Assembly: GCF_023008545.1 (NCBI RefSeq)
Contig: NZ_CP095397.1
Span: 2,170,001-2,234,000, forward strand
DNA: 64,000 bases
Origin: Natribaculum luteum
GTDB lineage: Archaea; Halobacteriota; Halobacteria; Halobacteriales; Natrialbaceae
Direction: 5' to 3'
This document shows positions 16,777 to 25,562 of the stretch, in pieces. Every line of letters begins with the position of its first letter. Within the stretch, counting starts at the first letter, position 1. The translations under genes and the position numbers were made by a program. The notes below the pieces were generated by a model that did no database searches, was not told the origin of the DNA, and worked only from the letters and a program-made list of their open reading frames with translations.

Positions 16777-17079
16777 TCACTCGACGCTGAGGTCGCCCCC
16801 ACCCTCCGGTTCGGTGAACTCGAGTTCGATCTCGAGTTCCCGGGTTCGGCGCTCGGCGAACTCGACTTCCACCTCGATCGGTTCGCCGTACTCGAAGGGA
16901 ATCTCCCAGTCGGCACTCGAGATCGTCAGCGTCGTCCCGTCGTCGATCGAGTCGGCGAGGTCGCGCAGAAACGCCGCCGTCTCGGCTCGAGAGAGGTACA
17001 CCTCGCGTTCGAAGAAGCCGTCGGTGATCGTCCTTCGTTCCCTCGACCTGTCGTCCGGCAAGTTGACGTCATCTGCCAT
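16777..17079 (-). CDS. amphi-Trp domain protein
   Basis: A 100-residue acidic protein. The central sequence YLSRAETAAFLRDLADSIDDG, ISSADWEIPFEYGEPIEVEVEFAER, with the family Trp in DWEIPF, matches the amphi-Trp domain, a small alpha-beta domain of unknown function common in haloarchaea. The ATG at 17079 is used; upstream in-frame sequence overlaps the divergent promoter. It converges on the quinoprotein gene and diverges from a winged-helix gene. Confidence 0.8.
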   Translation of the reverse strand: MADDVNLPDDRSRERRTITDGFFEREVYLSRAETAAFLRDLADSIDDGTTLTISSADWEIPFEYGEPIEVEVEFAERRTRELEIELEFTEPEGGGDLSVE

Positions 17080-17164
17080 GAGTGTTTGTCCCACACGAAC
17101 GACGATAAAAGTCGGCCCTGAACGCCCTACTGATATATGTGTACGTACAGCATATCTATCTGTC

Positions 17165-17446
17165 GTGTCGCTGATCGACGTCTTCGGGAGCACTCAGCGG
17201 GTAAAGATCATCCGGGAACTCTCGCATGGCCCACGATACGTCTCCGAACTCGCCGAGACCATCGGGATGGACGGATCGACGACCGTCCATCACCTGTCGG
17301 TTCTCGAGGAGGCGGGGCTGGTCGAACACTACCATCGGGGGAATCGAAAGTACTACCGACTCGTCCGGAAGGTGGAACTGCAAGCGACTCCGCCACCGGA
17401 ACGGACGTTCATCCTGCAAGCGAGCGAGATCGACGAGACCGAGTAG
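17165..17446 (+). CDS. ArsR-like winged-helix regulator
   Basis: A 93-residue single-domain DNA-binding protein: VFGSTQRVKIIRELSHGPRY, VSELAETIGMDGSTTVHHLSVLEEAGLVEHY, then a wing NRKYYRL. This is the ArsR arrangement in which helix 3-4 reads STTVHHLSVL. No metal-binding Cys/His pair is seen. The GTG at 17165 follows the TATATG element at 17132-17139 by about 28 bases, consistent with a leaderless start. It is divergent from the amphi-Trp gene. Confidence 0.82.
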   Translation: MSLIDVFGSTQRVKIIRELSHGPRYVSELAETIGMDGSTTVHHLSVLEEAGLVEHYHRGNRKYYRLVRKVELQATPPPERTFILQASEIDETE

Positions 17447-17554
17447 CGATCGTTCGTCGATCGACGTATCGCTCGAGACGTCCACACGGTGGCGTCTCGT
17501 CTGCTCTCGTCGACCGACCAAACCTATTTGACCGGTCGTGTTGTGTGAGATCAC

Positions 17555-18046
17555 ATGGCAATAGGAAACGACGCTTCGGTACCGGTGCCGACGGAAGAGC
17601 GCGAAGAGACACCCGAGACGGAACAAGATACCGACCGAGCCACCGAGGACGGGACGGGAACGGTCGAACGCCGGATCGAAGACCTCATCGACGAACGCGT
17701 CGAGGCGGTCGAGACGCAGATCGACGACCTCGAGCGGCAGCTCTCGGAGCTCGACGACTTCACCAGGATCAGCCTGAGCGAGCGACGGATTCAACAGAAC
17801 GAGGAGAACCTCGCGGCCTTTTCCGACTCGCTGACCGACTTCGCCGAGCGGACGATGGCCCAGACGAACCACCTCGAGGAGCAACTCGAGGTACAGCGAA
17901 TGCTGATCGCGGCACTCCTCGAGGCACTCGACGACCAGGACGTCGACGTCGACCTCTCGGCCGTCCAGCAGTATCGAGAGGAGCGAGTCGTCACGGACAC
18001 GGGTGACGAACAGCTCGACGAGGCGATCGAACGGTCGTCGCCCTGA
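17555..18046 (+). CDS. Acidic coiled-coil protein
   Basis: A 163-residue hypothetical protein, strongly acidic at the N-terminus. Residues 35-125 form heptad-like helices (RIEDLIDERVEAVETQIDDLERQLSELD and AERTMAQTNHLEEQLEVQRM), so a coiled-coil oligomer is likely. There is no signal peptide or enzyme motif. A TATTTGACC element upstream of the ATG is a possible promoter. Function unknown. Confidence 0.65.
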   Translation: MAIGNDASVPVPTEEREETPETEQDTDRATEDGTGTVERRIEDLIDERVEAVETQIDDLERQLSELDDFTRISLSERRIQQNEENLAAFSDSLTDFAERTMAQTNHLEEQLEVQRMLIAALLEALDDQDVDVDLSAVQQYREERVVTDTGDEQLDEAIERSSP

Positions 18047-18249
18047 CGCCGCCGCTTTCGGTTCGCCATCGGCCGGGTTGGGGATACCCCCGGTCGCACG
18101 GCGCGGCTCGGTAGCCCGGCGCTCGCCGGGCGCTACGCATCGTCTGGACCGTGACCGCTAGAAAATCTGTCGATACCCGTTTTCCAACGCTGCCACTGCC
18201 GGTAGTTCTAATATGGATGGGCTTCAGACTGGAAACAGAGGGTCTAACT

Positions 18250-18660
18250 GTGGAAATATCTGATAAACTCCTGTGTCTGTTCAGTACGGACGTCTCGGCG
18301 GAAGACGACCGATACGTCATCGAAGTACCCAGACAAGAGATCGAAACGGGCGACGTCGAACCGGGCGAGATCTACCGCGTTGCGCTCATCTCGCGTGATC
18401 GAGAGGAGACCGACTCGAGTGCGTCGACGACCACCCAGCGGACGAGTGCTCCCTCGGAGCCACAGCCGCCGGTCGAGGTCGGCGAGACGCGCTACGTCGA
18501 GATCGAAGACATCGGCAAACAGGGCGACGGCATCGCTCGCGTCGAACGCGGTTACGTCATCATCGTTCCCGGCGCGGAAGTCGGCGAACGGGTCAAGATC
18601 GAGGTCACCGAGGTCAAATCGAACTTCGCCGTCGGCGAGATCATCGAGGAGACCTTTTAG
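18250..18660 (+). CDS. TRAM-domain protein
   Basis: A 136-residue protein: an N-terminal segment typical of haloarchaeal TRAM proteins (EISDKLLCLFSTDV, GDVEPGEIYRVALI), a Ser/Thr/Pro-rich linker, then a C-terminal TRAM domain (residues 78-136; VEIEDIGKQGDGIARVERGYVIIVPGAEVGERVKI). TRAM is an OB-fold RNA-binding domain; free-standing archaeal TRAM proteins are reported as cold-shock-like RNA chaperones. The GTG at 18250 begins the conserved N-terminus; an ATG at 18217 would add 11 residues. Confidence 0.88.
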   Translation: MEISDKLLCLFSTDVSAEDDRYVIEVPRQEIETGDVEPGEIYRVALISRDREETDSSASTTTQRTSAPSEPQPPVEVGETRYVEIEDIGKQGDGIARVERGYVIIVPGAEVGERVKIEVTEVKSNFAVGEIIEETF

Positions 18661-18749
18661 AACGACAATTCTGCGCGAGTGGTCGGCTCTGCCGACCCGA
18701 ACGCAACACTCTCGACCAGAAAGCGCCGAGCACGCCGGACGCCCGCAGG

Positions 18750-19517
18750 TTACACGATCGTCTCGAGATAGGCCTTCGGGTCGTCGTGGAAACAGTCACC
18801 GACGACGATCGCGTCTGCGCCCGCTTCGAGTATTTCGGTCGCCTTCGCTGCGCTGTCGATACTGCCGCCGTAGAGGAGCGCCGTTTCGTCCAGATATCGC
18901 GAGGCCGCCGCGACATCCGTTGGACCGCCGTACGTGCCGGAGTACTCGACGTAGAAGATCGGGAACCCGTAGAACGCCTCCGTCGCGAGCGCCGCACCTG
19001 CGACCTCTTCCGGCGTGTACGTCGACTCGACGCCGGAGACTGCTGCCGCGGCCGACTCGAGGTGTTGGACGACGTATCCCTCTCCGAACAGCTTCGTCGC
19101 GAGGTCCGAAACCACGTCGACCCCCTTCGACGCGATGAGGTCGCCGACGATCGGCACTCCCGTCCCGACGATCTCCTCCGGTTTCTGTCCGACTTCGGTG
19201 AAGAGGTCGACGTGCTTTCCAACGAAGTGTTCCCGGTCGCCGTTGTAGACTGCGGGGATCGAGAGGGAGTCTGCGGCTTCGATCGTATCCCTGGAGACGT
19301 GCGTCGAACTGTACGGTTCCTGAAAGAGCGGCGTCTCCGGGAACGCACTTTTGATCTGCTCGATCGTCGCGAGCGAATTGTCCTCGGTGACGCCGTCTGA
19401 GCCGCCGACGATCACGAGGTCAGTCCCTTCGAGGATCTCGAGATCGGCCGGTAACGCTTTCGCCGGATCGACTTTCGTGACGTGCGTAACCCCGTCCCAG
19501 TCGACGTTCATGGCCAT
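18750..19517 (-). CDS. Geranylgeranylglyceryl phosphate synthase
   Basis: A 255-residue TIM-barrel prenyltransferase that joins geranylgeranyl diphosphate to sn-glycerol-1-phosphate, the first ether bond of archaeal membrane lipids. Visible motifs are THVTKVDPAKALP at the N-terminus, DLVIVGGSDGV, LFQEPYSS, YVEYSGTYG (substrate loop), LLYGGSIDS and DAIVVGDCFHDD for phosphate binding. The ATG at 19517 (MAMNVDWDGVTHVTK) is used; an ATG two codons later is equally possible. The gene is separate from its neighbours. The assignment is firm. Confidence 0.93.
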   Translation of the reverse strand: MAMNVDWDGVTHVTKVDPAKALPADLEILEGTDLVIVGGSDGVTEDNSLATIEQIKSAFPETPLFQEPYSSTHVSRDTIEAADSLSIPAVYNGDREHFVGKHVDLFTEVGQKPEEIVGTGVPIVGDLIASKGVDVVSDLATKLFGEGYVVQHLESAAAAVSGVESTYTPEEVAGAALATEAFYGFPIFYVEYSGTYGGPTDVAAASRYLDETALLYGGSIDSAAKATEILEAGADAIVVGDCFHDDPKAYLETIV

Positions 19518-19621
19518 CGATTCAAACGCCCGTGTAAATTTCCTATCGGTTTCACGTGCTCGAGCGAAGTCGGGCTCTCGATCCGTGGTGAACCGGGCGT
19601 CGATCGCTCGCCAGTGTAGCG

Positions 19622-20287
19622 TTACTCCTCGAGTGGCGACCCATCCGCCCGTTTCGCTCCCTCGGAGTCGTGGACGACGACCTCGCCGGGGTCCGGATCG
19701 GCGGGTCGATAGGTGTCCCGGACGGCGATCGCCTCCTCGAGCTCTCGCACTGCACGTTCTTTCAGCGCCTGGGCCAGTTCCTCGGCGTCCTCGCGGGAGA
19801 TGTCGCGGCCGAGCCCCTCGCACTCGTGGGCGCGAACCAGTCCCTCCTCGTCGACGGCCTCACCCATCGGCTGGCTGGTCCCGCCGAGTGCGACGCTGAA
19901 CGGGTAGGTCCGACAGATCAGCGGGCGGTCGTCGTGGGCGACGCAGGCACCACGCCCCGCGTCGTCTTCCTCGTAGAAGACGCAGTCGCCACAGGCGTCG
20001 GTCTGGAGCGCCCACTCGAAGGTCTCGCCCGAGAGCCCCTCGTCGGTCTCGGTCAGGCCGTAGGGCATCGGGCGTGCGACGTCGCGCCACTCGCGGCCGG
20101 TCGCGTCCTCGAGTCGCCGGACCTCGTCGGGGAACACTGTCGCGGTGTGGTCGTCGTCGCCGTCTCGCGTACAGCAGGCCCCACAGCGCGTACACTCGAA
20201 GCCGATCGACTCGATGGCGTCGGCCAGCTCGTCGACCGACAGTTCGCGAGCGCGGGCGAGTTCCTCCTCGAGGGTGAGGGTGTGCAC
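19622..20287 (-). CDS. YkgJ-type cysteine-cluster protein
   Basis: A 221-residue protein with a Cys cluster: FECTRCGACC, DACGDCVFYEEDDAGRGACVAHDDRPLICRTYPF. This matches the YkgJ/CxxCxxCC zinc- or iron-chelating family. The C-terminal half is helical and acidic. The start is a GTG (VHTLTLEEE) since no suitable ATG precedes the first helix. It lies 36 bases downstream of the MBL hydrolase gene on the same strand, so the two may be co-transcribed. Molecular role in the family is not settled. Confidence 0.85.
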   Translation of the reverse strand: MHTLTLEEELARARELSVDELADAIESIGFECTRCGACCTRDGDDDHTATVFPDEVRRLEDATGREWRDVARPMPYGLTETDEGLSGETFEWALQTDACGDCVFYEEDDAGRGACVAHDDRPLICRTYPFSVALGGTSQPMGEAVDEEGLVRAHECEGLGRDISREDAEELAQALKERAVRELEEAIAVRDTYRPADPDPGEVVVHDSEGAKRADGSPLEE

Positions 20288-20323
20288 ACACGACCGTACG
20301 CGCCGACGGCCAAAAGTTCGCCG

Positions 20324-21106
20324 CTATCGAAGACGCACGCGGTCGCCGTCGACCTCGAGGTCGTCCTCGACGGCGAGTTTCTCGAGGTGGGCACGGACGG
20401 TCACGCGGGCCAGGTCGCGAACGCCGGCGAGATCCTTCTCGTAGGCCGACTCGAGGACGCCCTCGAGCGTTCGTGCGCCGTCTACGACGGCCTCGCGAAC
20501 CCGGCGTTCGCGCTCGAGGCGGTGGTCGATCAGCCGCTCGAGCGTCGACTGGGGGTCGTCGACGACGGGGCCGTGACCCGCGAGCAACTGCGGGGGATCG
20601 ATCGCCCGGAGCCGTCGGAGCGAACTCAGGTACGCGCGCATGTCCCCTTCAGGTGCGCCGACGACGACACTTCCGGCTCGAACGGCGCAGTCGCCACAGC
20701 AGACCGGCCCGTCCGCTCCGGCCTGGATCGCGACGTGGTCGGGCGCGTGGCCGGCGGTGTCGAGTACGGTGAGGTGGCCGTCACCGGCGGAAAGCGTCGT
20801 GCCAGCCGAGAACGTGCGGTCTGGATCGACGCCCGCGCTCGCGCGAAAGCGATCGGCGTACCCCCGTCGCGCCCAGACCGTCGCGTCGGTTTCGGCCGCG
20901 TACGCGGCGACACCGCCGACGTGGTCCGGGTGGGTGTGCGTGACCATGATCGCCTCGACGGTTCGCTCGTCGACGACCCGGTCGAGGGCGTCGGTTCGGC
21001 CAGCGGGATCGACGAGCACTGCCGGATCGCGCCCGAGAACGTACGCGTTGGTGTGGCCGCCCGGCGCGCGCGTGTCGGTCGGGACGGATACTCGTCTGAC
21101 GTCCAT
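20324..21106 (-). CDS. MBL-fold metallo-hydrolase
   Basis: A 260-residue metallo-beta-lactamase-fold hydrolase. Metal motif THTHPDHVGG (about residues 56-65), then HAPDHVAI, CCGD and LLAGHGPV, give the full dinuclear zinc set. A C-terminal helical domain (residues 190-260, with winged-helix character) is typical of the LACTB2/glyoxalase-II-like group, which hydrolyses RNA or thioesters. Substrate not determinable. Confidence 0.88.
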   Translation of the reverse strand: MDVRRVSVPTDTRAPGGHTNAYVLGRDPAVLVDPAGRTDALDRVVDERTVEAIMVTHTHPDHVGGVAAYAAETDATVWARRGYADRFRASAGVDPDRTFSAGTTLSAGDGHLTVLDTAGHAPDHVAIQAGADGPVCCGDCAVRAGSVVVGAPEGDMRAYLSSLRRLRAIDPPQLLAGHGPVVDDPQSTLERLIDHRLERERRVREAVVDGARTLEGVLESAYEKDLAGVRDLARVTVRAHLEKLAVEDDLEVDGDRVRLR

Positions 21107-21174
21107 GTCGAGACATCGTTTCCGAAGAAAAAGTACGTGCCGGCGTCGGTCAGGCCAGGGAAAGAGACCAGCCG

Positions 21175-21456
21175 TCAGTGTTTCAGGTAGTAGACCTGCT
21201 TGCGGGCGTCACGGAAACTGTACCGCGATCCGACGAGACCGACGTCCTCGAGGCGGTTCAGCGCGTAGCGGACGGTGCGGTCGGGGAGCAGCGACTCTTC
21301 GGCGAGCTGGCCCTGGGAGAGCGGGGAGTCGGACTCGAGAACCTTCGCGACGAGTTTGGCGCTAGGTGGAAGATCGCGGAGACGGTCACGGTATTCGGAT
21401 TCGGAGAGAGTTTCTTCCGCAGCAGCAGTACGTTCCTCAGTAGTACTCATGCTCAT
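21175..21456 (-). CDS. Small winged-helix regulator
   Basis: A 93-residue protein: LPPSAKLVAKVLESDSPLSQGQLAEESLLPDRTVRYALNRLEDVGLVGSRYS is a MarR/TrmB-type winged helix with the recognition helix RTVRYALNRL. The tail FRDARKQVYYLKH ends the wing. Starts at 21456 (MSMSTTEE) or two codons later are both possible. Widespread single-domain proteins of this form in haloarchaea are presumed transcription regulators; target unknown. The divergent gene encodes a PPOX-family protein. Confidence 0.82.
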   Translation of the reverse strand: MSMSTTEERTAAAEETLSESEYRDRLRDLPPSAKLVAKVLESDSPLSQGQLAEESLLPDRTVRYALNRLEDVGLVGSRYSFRDARKQVYYLKH

Positions 21457-21544
21457 GTCTATCAAGTGGGGAAGCTGCTGGTAAATCTTCCCTATATGTT
21501 GATACCTACAATCATGTTTATCCTAGGTATATAATGTACATATT

Positions 21545-21997
21545 ATGCCGCTCTCCCAAGCGCCTATCTCTCCCGACGTCGAACCGGCGTTTATGGAGGA
21601 GATACCGCCCGAACACCGCGATCTCTTCGACCGAAAGACGTTCGCGCAGTTCGCCACCGTCATGCCCGACGGTACGCCACACGTGACGCCGGTCTGGGTC
21701 GACGTCGACGACGATGGGTACGTCCTCGTGAACACGGTCCGAAACCGTCGCAAGGAGAAGAACGTCCGACGTGAGTCGAAGGTCGGCCTCTCGATTCCCG
21801 ATCCCGACGATCCGTATCGGTACCTCTCGATCCGCGGCGAGGTCGTGGAGGTGACGACCGACGGCGCCGTCGAGCACATCGACGACCTCGCGAGGCGGTA
21901 CATGGACGTCGAGGAGTACCCCAACCACGACGCGGAGGACGAAGACCGAGTGATCGTCCGCATCCGACCGGACCGGATCGTCGCGTCCGGGGGCTGA
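21545..21997 (+). CDS. PPOX-class F420-dependent oxidoreductase family protein
   Basis: A 150-residue split-barrel flavin/deazaflavin-binding protein. Motifs: FAQFATVMPDGTPHVTPVWVD, VLVNTVRNRRKEKNVRRESKVGLSIPDPDDPYRYLSIRGEV. This is the pyridoxamine-phosphate-oxidase-like F420 subfamily; the haloarchaeal members likely use F420 or FMN. The C-terminal YPNHDAEDEDRVIVRIRPDRI is typical. A TATATA element lies immediately upstream. Substrate unknown. Confidence 0.88.
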   Translation: MPLSQAPISPDVEPAFMEEIPPEHRDLFDRKTFAQFATVMPDGTPHVTPVWVDVDDDGYVLVNTVRNRRKEKNVRRESKVGLSIPDPDDPYRYLSIRGEVVEVTTDGAVEHIDDLARRYMDVEEYPNHDAEDEDRVIVRIRPDRIVASGG

Positions 21998-22009
21998 CCG
22001 TCCGCGTCG

Positions 22010-22156
22010 CTACCGTTCGGGCCTGTGACCCGGCTCCCGGTACGTTCCCATTAACCCCCGACACTCGGGACAGTGAACGAGCAGGAGGTCGCCGGACTCG
22101 TGTCGAACCAGTTCGTCCGTCGCCGGCGTCGCACCGCACCGTTTGCAGGTTGGCAT
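22010..22156 (-). CDS. 48-residue zinc-finger protein
   Basis: A very small gene found by reading the minus strand: it begins MPTCKRCGATPATDELV and continues with LLLVHCPECRGLMG, giving two CxxC pairs (residues 4/7 and 29/32) suited to one zinc. Small CxxC proteins of this size are numerous in haloarchaea and act as regulators or protein-binding adaptors in the few studied cases. It lies between the PPOX gene and a methyltransferase gene, on the opposite strand to both, with stop 13 bases from the PPOX stop. Function unknown. Confidence 0.7.
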   Translation of the reverse strand: MPTCKRCGATPATDELVRHESGDLLLVHCPECRGLMGTYREPGHRPER

Positions 22157-22212
22157 ACAGTAGCATACGGGGCCAGTGGTCAAAAAGCCGTCTTCGCGAC
22201 AGACTCCAGTAT

Positions 22213-22220
22213 CGTTTTAT
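22213..22220 (+). promoter_or_regulatory. TATA box for the methyltransferase gene
   Basis: CGTTTTAT ends 27 bases before the GTG at 22248; this spacing fits a leaderless transcript and supports the GTG start. Confidence 0.55.
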
Positions 22221-22247
22221 CCTCCGGACTGAGTAGTTGCAGCCAGT

Positions 22248-22955
22248 GTGAAAGGACAGGAGTGGTACCAGGCCGACGACGTCGCCGAGGAGTACGACGA
22301 CAAGCGGTTCTCTCAGGGCGGTCAGCTGATCGACCGCCGGGAGAAGGAGGCGGTCCTCGAGGCGATTTCGCCCCTGTCGGACCGTAACGTCCTCGAGATC
22401 GCCTGTGGTACCGGGCGATTCACCGTCATGCTCGCAGAGCGCGGTGCGGACGTCGTGGGACTCGACATCTCGGCTGCGATGTTGCAACGTGGACGCAAAA
22501 AAGCAAAGCAGGCGGGCGTCTCGGATCACCTCGAGTTCATCCGCGGTGACGCCGGTCGGTTACCGTTCCCGGACGACCACTTCGACACCGTCGTCGCGAT
22601 GCGGTTTTTCCACCTCGCAGACGATCCGGCGGCGTTCCTGAGCGAGATGCGACGCGTCTCCCGGGAGCAGATCGTCTTCGACACGTTCAATCGATTCAGT
22701 GCCCGGAGCATCTACAACTGGGCGTTGCCGATGGGGTCGCGTCTCTACTCCAAAAGCGAGGTAGCCGTCTTGCTGGCGAAAAACGATCTGACGCTGGTCG
22801 ACGTCGAGGACGACTTTCTCGTCCCGTACGGGCTGTACCGGTCGATCCCGAACGCGCTCGCGTCGCCGATCAGGTCGATCGATCGTGCTGTCGGCGAGTT
22901 CCCGGTCACGGATCACCTCGCGTCAGTGTCCTACTGGAACACCCGCGTCAGGTGA
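22248..22955 (+). CDS. Class I SAM-dependent methyltransferase
   Basis: A 235-residue Rossmann methyltransferase of the UbiE/Methyltransf_11 type. SAM-binding motif I is VLEIACGTGRFTVMLAE (about residues 48-64), the acidic residue of motif II lies in VVGLDISAAML, motif III is FIRGDAGRLPFPDDHFDTVVAM. The C-terminal half resembles that of ArnB-type lipid or small-molecule methyltransferases only loosely. GTG is the start, 28 bases after a TTTTAT element. It is followed by a glycosyltransferase gene with 69 bases between; a functional link in polar-lipid or glycan assembly is possible only by position. Confidence 0.86.
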   Translation: MKGQEWYQADDVAEEYDDKRFSQGGQLIDRREKEAVLEAISPLSDRNVLEIACGTGRFTVMLAERGADVVGLDISAAMLQRGRKKAKQAGVSDHLEFIRGDAGRLPFPDDHFDTVVAMRFFHLADDPAAFLSEMRRVSREQIVFDTFNRFSARSIYNWALPMGSRLYSKSEVAVLLAKNDLTLVDVEDDFLVPYGLYRSIPNALASPIRSIDRAVGEFPVTDHLASVSYWNTRVR

Positions 22956-23024
22956 CAGTACTCGAATATAATCTGCGGTAAATCCCATCCTATTTTTATT
23001 GTCCGGTGAATTTACCCCATCAGT

Positions 23025-23927
23025 ATGGAGCTCTCGGTAGTCGTGTCGACGCTCAACGGCCGAGAGCAGTTGCTCCTCTGTCTCGACGCGCTTTCGGATC
23101 GTCTCCCGTCGACGTGCGAGATCGTCGTGGTCAACGGGCCGTCGTCCGACGGCACGACTGGCGCCGTCAGAGCGCGCGACGACGTCGACGTCCTGGTCGA
23201 GATCTCAGAACGCAACCCGAACGTCTCGCGCAACGCAGGAATCGAGGTCGCCTCCGGTGACGTCGTCGCGTTCGTCGGCGACGAGTACCGCGTCTCGCCG
23301 TCCTGGTACGACGCCGTCGAAGCGACGTTCGAGGCTGGCTCCGACGTCGTCACCGGTCCCGTCACCGGGTTCAGTAGCGCCGACGCCGACGCGAAGCGAC
23401 CACGATCGGTCGCGGGCCGGTCGGTCACCTACTTCGACGGCGAAAACGTCGCGTTCGACCGAACCGTCCTCGAGGCGCTCGACGGCTTCGACGAGTACCT
23501 CCCGATCGACGGCGCACGCGACTGTGCCCACCGACTCGCCGCACTCGAGTTTACCGTCACCTGGTGCGAGGAGATGGCGGTTCGTGACGAAGTCGACGCG
23601 GACGGCGGACGAACGGACGCCGACTGGGGTGAGACGTACCGGGCGCGTGCGTACGGCCTCGCGAAGAACTACGGGCCGCGCCCCTCCGTCCTCGTCAACC
23701 CGCTCGGCAGCGCCTTGCAAGACGGCGTCGCGAACGCTCGAGCGCTCCTCGGCGGCGAGGCGACGCCGACCGCGTGTATACGAAACGGCGCTGCCGTCGC
23801 GGCCAACACCCTCTACGGGCTCAAAGACGGTCTTCGAGCCAGGTACGCCGATCGCACGTCGCGTCGCAATCCCGCTGGCCTCTCTTCTCGTCACGATCGG
23901 GCCGTGCAGGTGTACGATCGACGGTAG
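23025..23927 (+). CDS. Family 2 glycosyltransferase
   Basis: A 300-residue GT-A fold enzyme starting MELSVVVSTLNGREQLLLCLDAL. Further motifs are EIVVVNGPSSDGT, NVSRNAGIEVASGDVVAFVGDE (equivalent of the DxD region, here GDE) and LDGFDEYLPIDGARDCAHRL (acceptor Asp region). No membrane segment is clear. The TATTTTTATTG element about 35 bases upstream gives it its own promoter. Probable role is sugar transfer to a lipid or protein glycan on the cytosolic side; donor and acceptor unknown. Confidence 0.86.
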   Translation: MELSVVVSTLNGREQLLLCLDALSDRLPSTCEIVVVNGPSSDGTTGAVRARDDVDVLVEISERNPNVSRNAGIEVASGDVVAFVGDEYRVSPSWYDAVEATFEAGSDVVTGPVTGFSSADADAKRPRSVAGRSVTYFDGENVAFDRTVLEALDGFDEYLPIDGARDCAHRLAALEFTVTWCEEMAVRDEVDADGGRTDADWGETYRARAYGLAKNYGPRPSVLVNPLGSALQDGVANARALLGGEATPTACIRNGAAVAANTLYGLKDGLRARYADRTSRRNPAGLSSRHDRAVQVYDRR

Positions 23928-24070
23928 CGATCCATCGCTGCCGAAGCCAGGACAGTCACCGTTTCGCAGGCGGCGCGTCTGTGTCTCCTTGGCTTCGAAA
24001 TCCGAAATTGATCGTCGTCGGTGCCAGTTCACTCGAGGTGGAATTCTCTCGAATCGCGAACGCTGCCGCG

Positions 24071-25306
24071 TTACTGGGTGCTTTCGACGAACCAGGTCGT
24101 CCCGAACGGCTGGAGTCGATAGGTGATGTCCTCGCTGCCACTGTAGTCCGTCGTGACGGATACCGACTTTTCACCACCTGCCGGAATTCGCGTGACGATG
24201 TCGCCGTCTTTCAGGTGATACCACTCGTTGCGGCCGTGGTCTTCGCCTTGCCACTGTACGACACCACGGAACGTTCCCGCAGTGTCTCCCGTATTCTCGA
24301 CGACGAAGTCGAACGACTGCGTTCCATCCTGGAACTGTGACGGAACACTCGTGTCGGCGAGCTCGAACGCCGGGAGATCAACGCTCTCCTCGGTCACGTC
24401 CCACACGACGTCTGCGGGGGCGTTCTTCCCATCGAGACGCATCTCGAGTGTGAATTCGGTAACGTCGTCACGGTCGAGGGCGAAGAGCAGCCAGCCTGTC
24501 GTGCTCGATCCAGGATTCACCCACTGACCGAGCGCGGGACCATCGTTGCGTTCGGCTTCCGCGTCGAGAGAAGCTCCGTTTGGGAAACTCGTGTAGATGT
24601 CACCGACGTTCGAACTGACCATCTCCTCTTCCAGCATCACGGCGTTCGTACCCGTGTTCTCGAGTTCGACGGTCACGATAGCGAGCGTCTGATCTTCGAG
24701 CGTCGAAAGCAGTGCGAGTCGTTCGTTCGAACCCCAGAAACTCGGGCTCTCGACGACCTCGTACAGGACGCCATCCTGGAACTGGACGTCCGTCGGCGTG
24801 ATACGCAGGTCTTCGATTACGTCGATCGTTTCCTCGAGAGAGCCGGTGAGCGGGTTGACGTCGATCGTTCTGTCGACCTCGTCGTCGACCTCGGCATCGG
24901 AGATGCTCATTTCGTACCCGCCAGCGTAGTCAACGGACAGTTCGACAGAGGACTCTCCAAGTTGCCCCGACTCGAGTTCGCCGCTCTCGACAGCCGCACG
25001 TACGACGTCGGCGCCCTCGCTTTCGGTCGAATCGAGTGCGAGTTCGCCCTCGAACGAGCCCGCTTCGCCACCAGTGTTCGCGATCGTGAGGTCGATCGTA
25101 AACGTTTCGCGGATCGTCGGCGATTCGACCGACGCGTCGTACACTGTGAACTGTGCCGGTGCGTCTTCGTCGATCTCGACGTCAGCCGAATCGACGCTCC
25201 CTCCGTCGCTCCCCTCGTCACTTCCTTCGTCGTCACTGCCGAGACACCCAGAAAACGCGAGGAAAGCCCCCGTTCCGAGCGTAGACAACAGATCTCTGCG
25301 TTGCAT
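24071..25306 (-). CDS. Tat-exported lipoprotein with Ig-like/CARDB-like repeats
   Basis: A 411-residue surface protein. The N-terminus MQRRDLLSTLGTGAFLAFSGC is a Tat signal with a lipobox ending at Cys21, followed by an acidic Asp/Ser/Glu linker. The rest is beta-rich: a first domain (about residues 55-150, IDLTIANTGGEAGSFEGEL), a DUF4352-like middle (LAIVTVELENTGTNAVMLEEE) and a third domain (FDFVVENTGDTAGTFRGVV ... YRLQPFG). These CARDB-like extracellular beta-sandwiches are typical of haloarchaeal lipoproteins of unknown role. ATG at 25306 is taken over an alternative six codons upstream because of the Tat motif. Confidence 0.82.
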   Translation of the reverse strand: MQRRDLLSTLGTGAFLAFSGCLGSDDEGSDEGSDGGSVDSADVEIDEDAPAQFTVYDASVESPTIRETFTIDLTIANTGGEAGSFEGELALDSTESEGADVVRAAVESGELESGQLGESSVELSVDYAGGYEMSISDAEVDDEVDRTIDVNPLTGSLEETIDVIEDLRITPTDVQFQDGVLYEVVESPSFWGSNERLALLSTLEDQTLAIVTVELENTGTNAVMLEEEMVSSNVGDIYTSFPNGASLDAEAERNDGPALGQWVNPGSSTTGWLLFALDRDDVTEFTLEMRLDGKNAPADVVWDVTEESVDLPAFELADTSVPSQFQDGTQSFDFVVENTGDTAGTFRGVVQWQGEDHGRNEWYHLKDGDIVTRIPAGGEKSVSVTTDYSGSEDITYRLQPFGTTWFVESTQ

Positions 25307-25562
25307 GCACCCGACGATATTCAATCACGGTATATATTCTTCTCGAGATTCATATTAGTATTCTTACTATCAATAGGTCGAAGAAGTCTTCTGCTTTTTC
25401 CGTTTATTAAAATATATATTATGTATATTTTACCGCCGGAAATCACAGATCACGAGAAATACGAGGCTAAAGCCTCACTCTTAGTGCATAGCGGAGCTCA
25501 AAGCGTGAAACCACTCTCGTCCCGTTTGTCGTGCCCTGTCGGACCTGTATCCCACACACACC
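25307..25562. other. AT-rich spacer with stem-loop
   Basis: No gene is seen. The stretch holds a very AT-rich island (25365-25432), far below the local GC level, then the perfect hairpin GAGGCTAAAGCCTC at 25464-25477. This could be the remnant end of an IS200/IS605-type element or a promoter/terminator region, without further support. Confidence 0.45.

Noticed and set aside
18111-18136. GC-rich hairpin between the coiled-coil and TRAM genes
   Set aside because: Imperfect with a bulge and no T tract; could be a terminator but evidence too weak for a feature.
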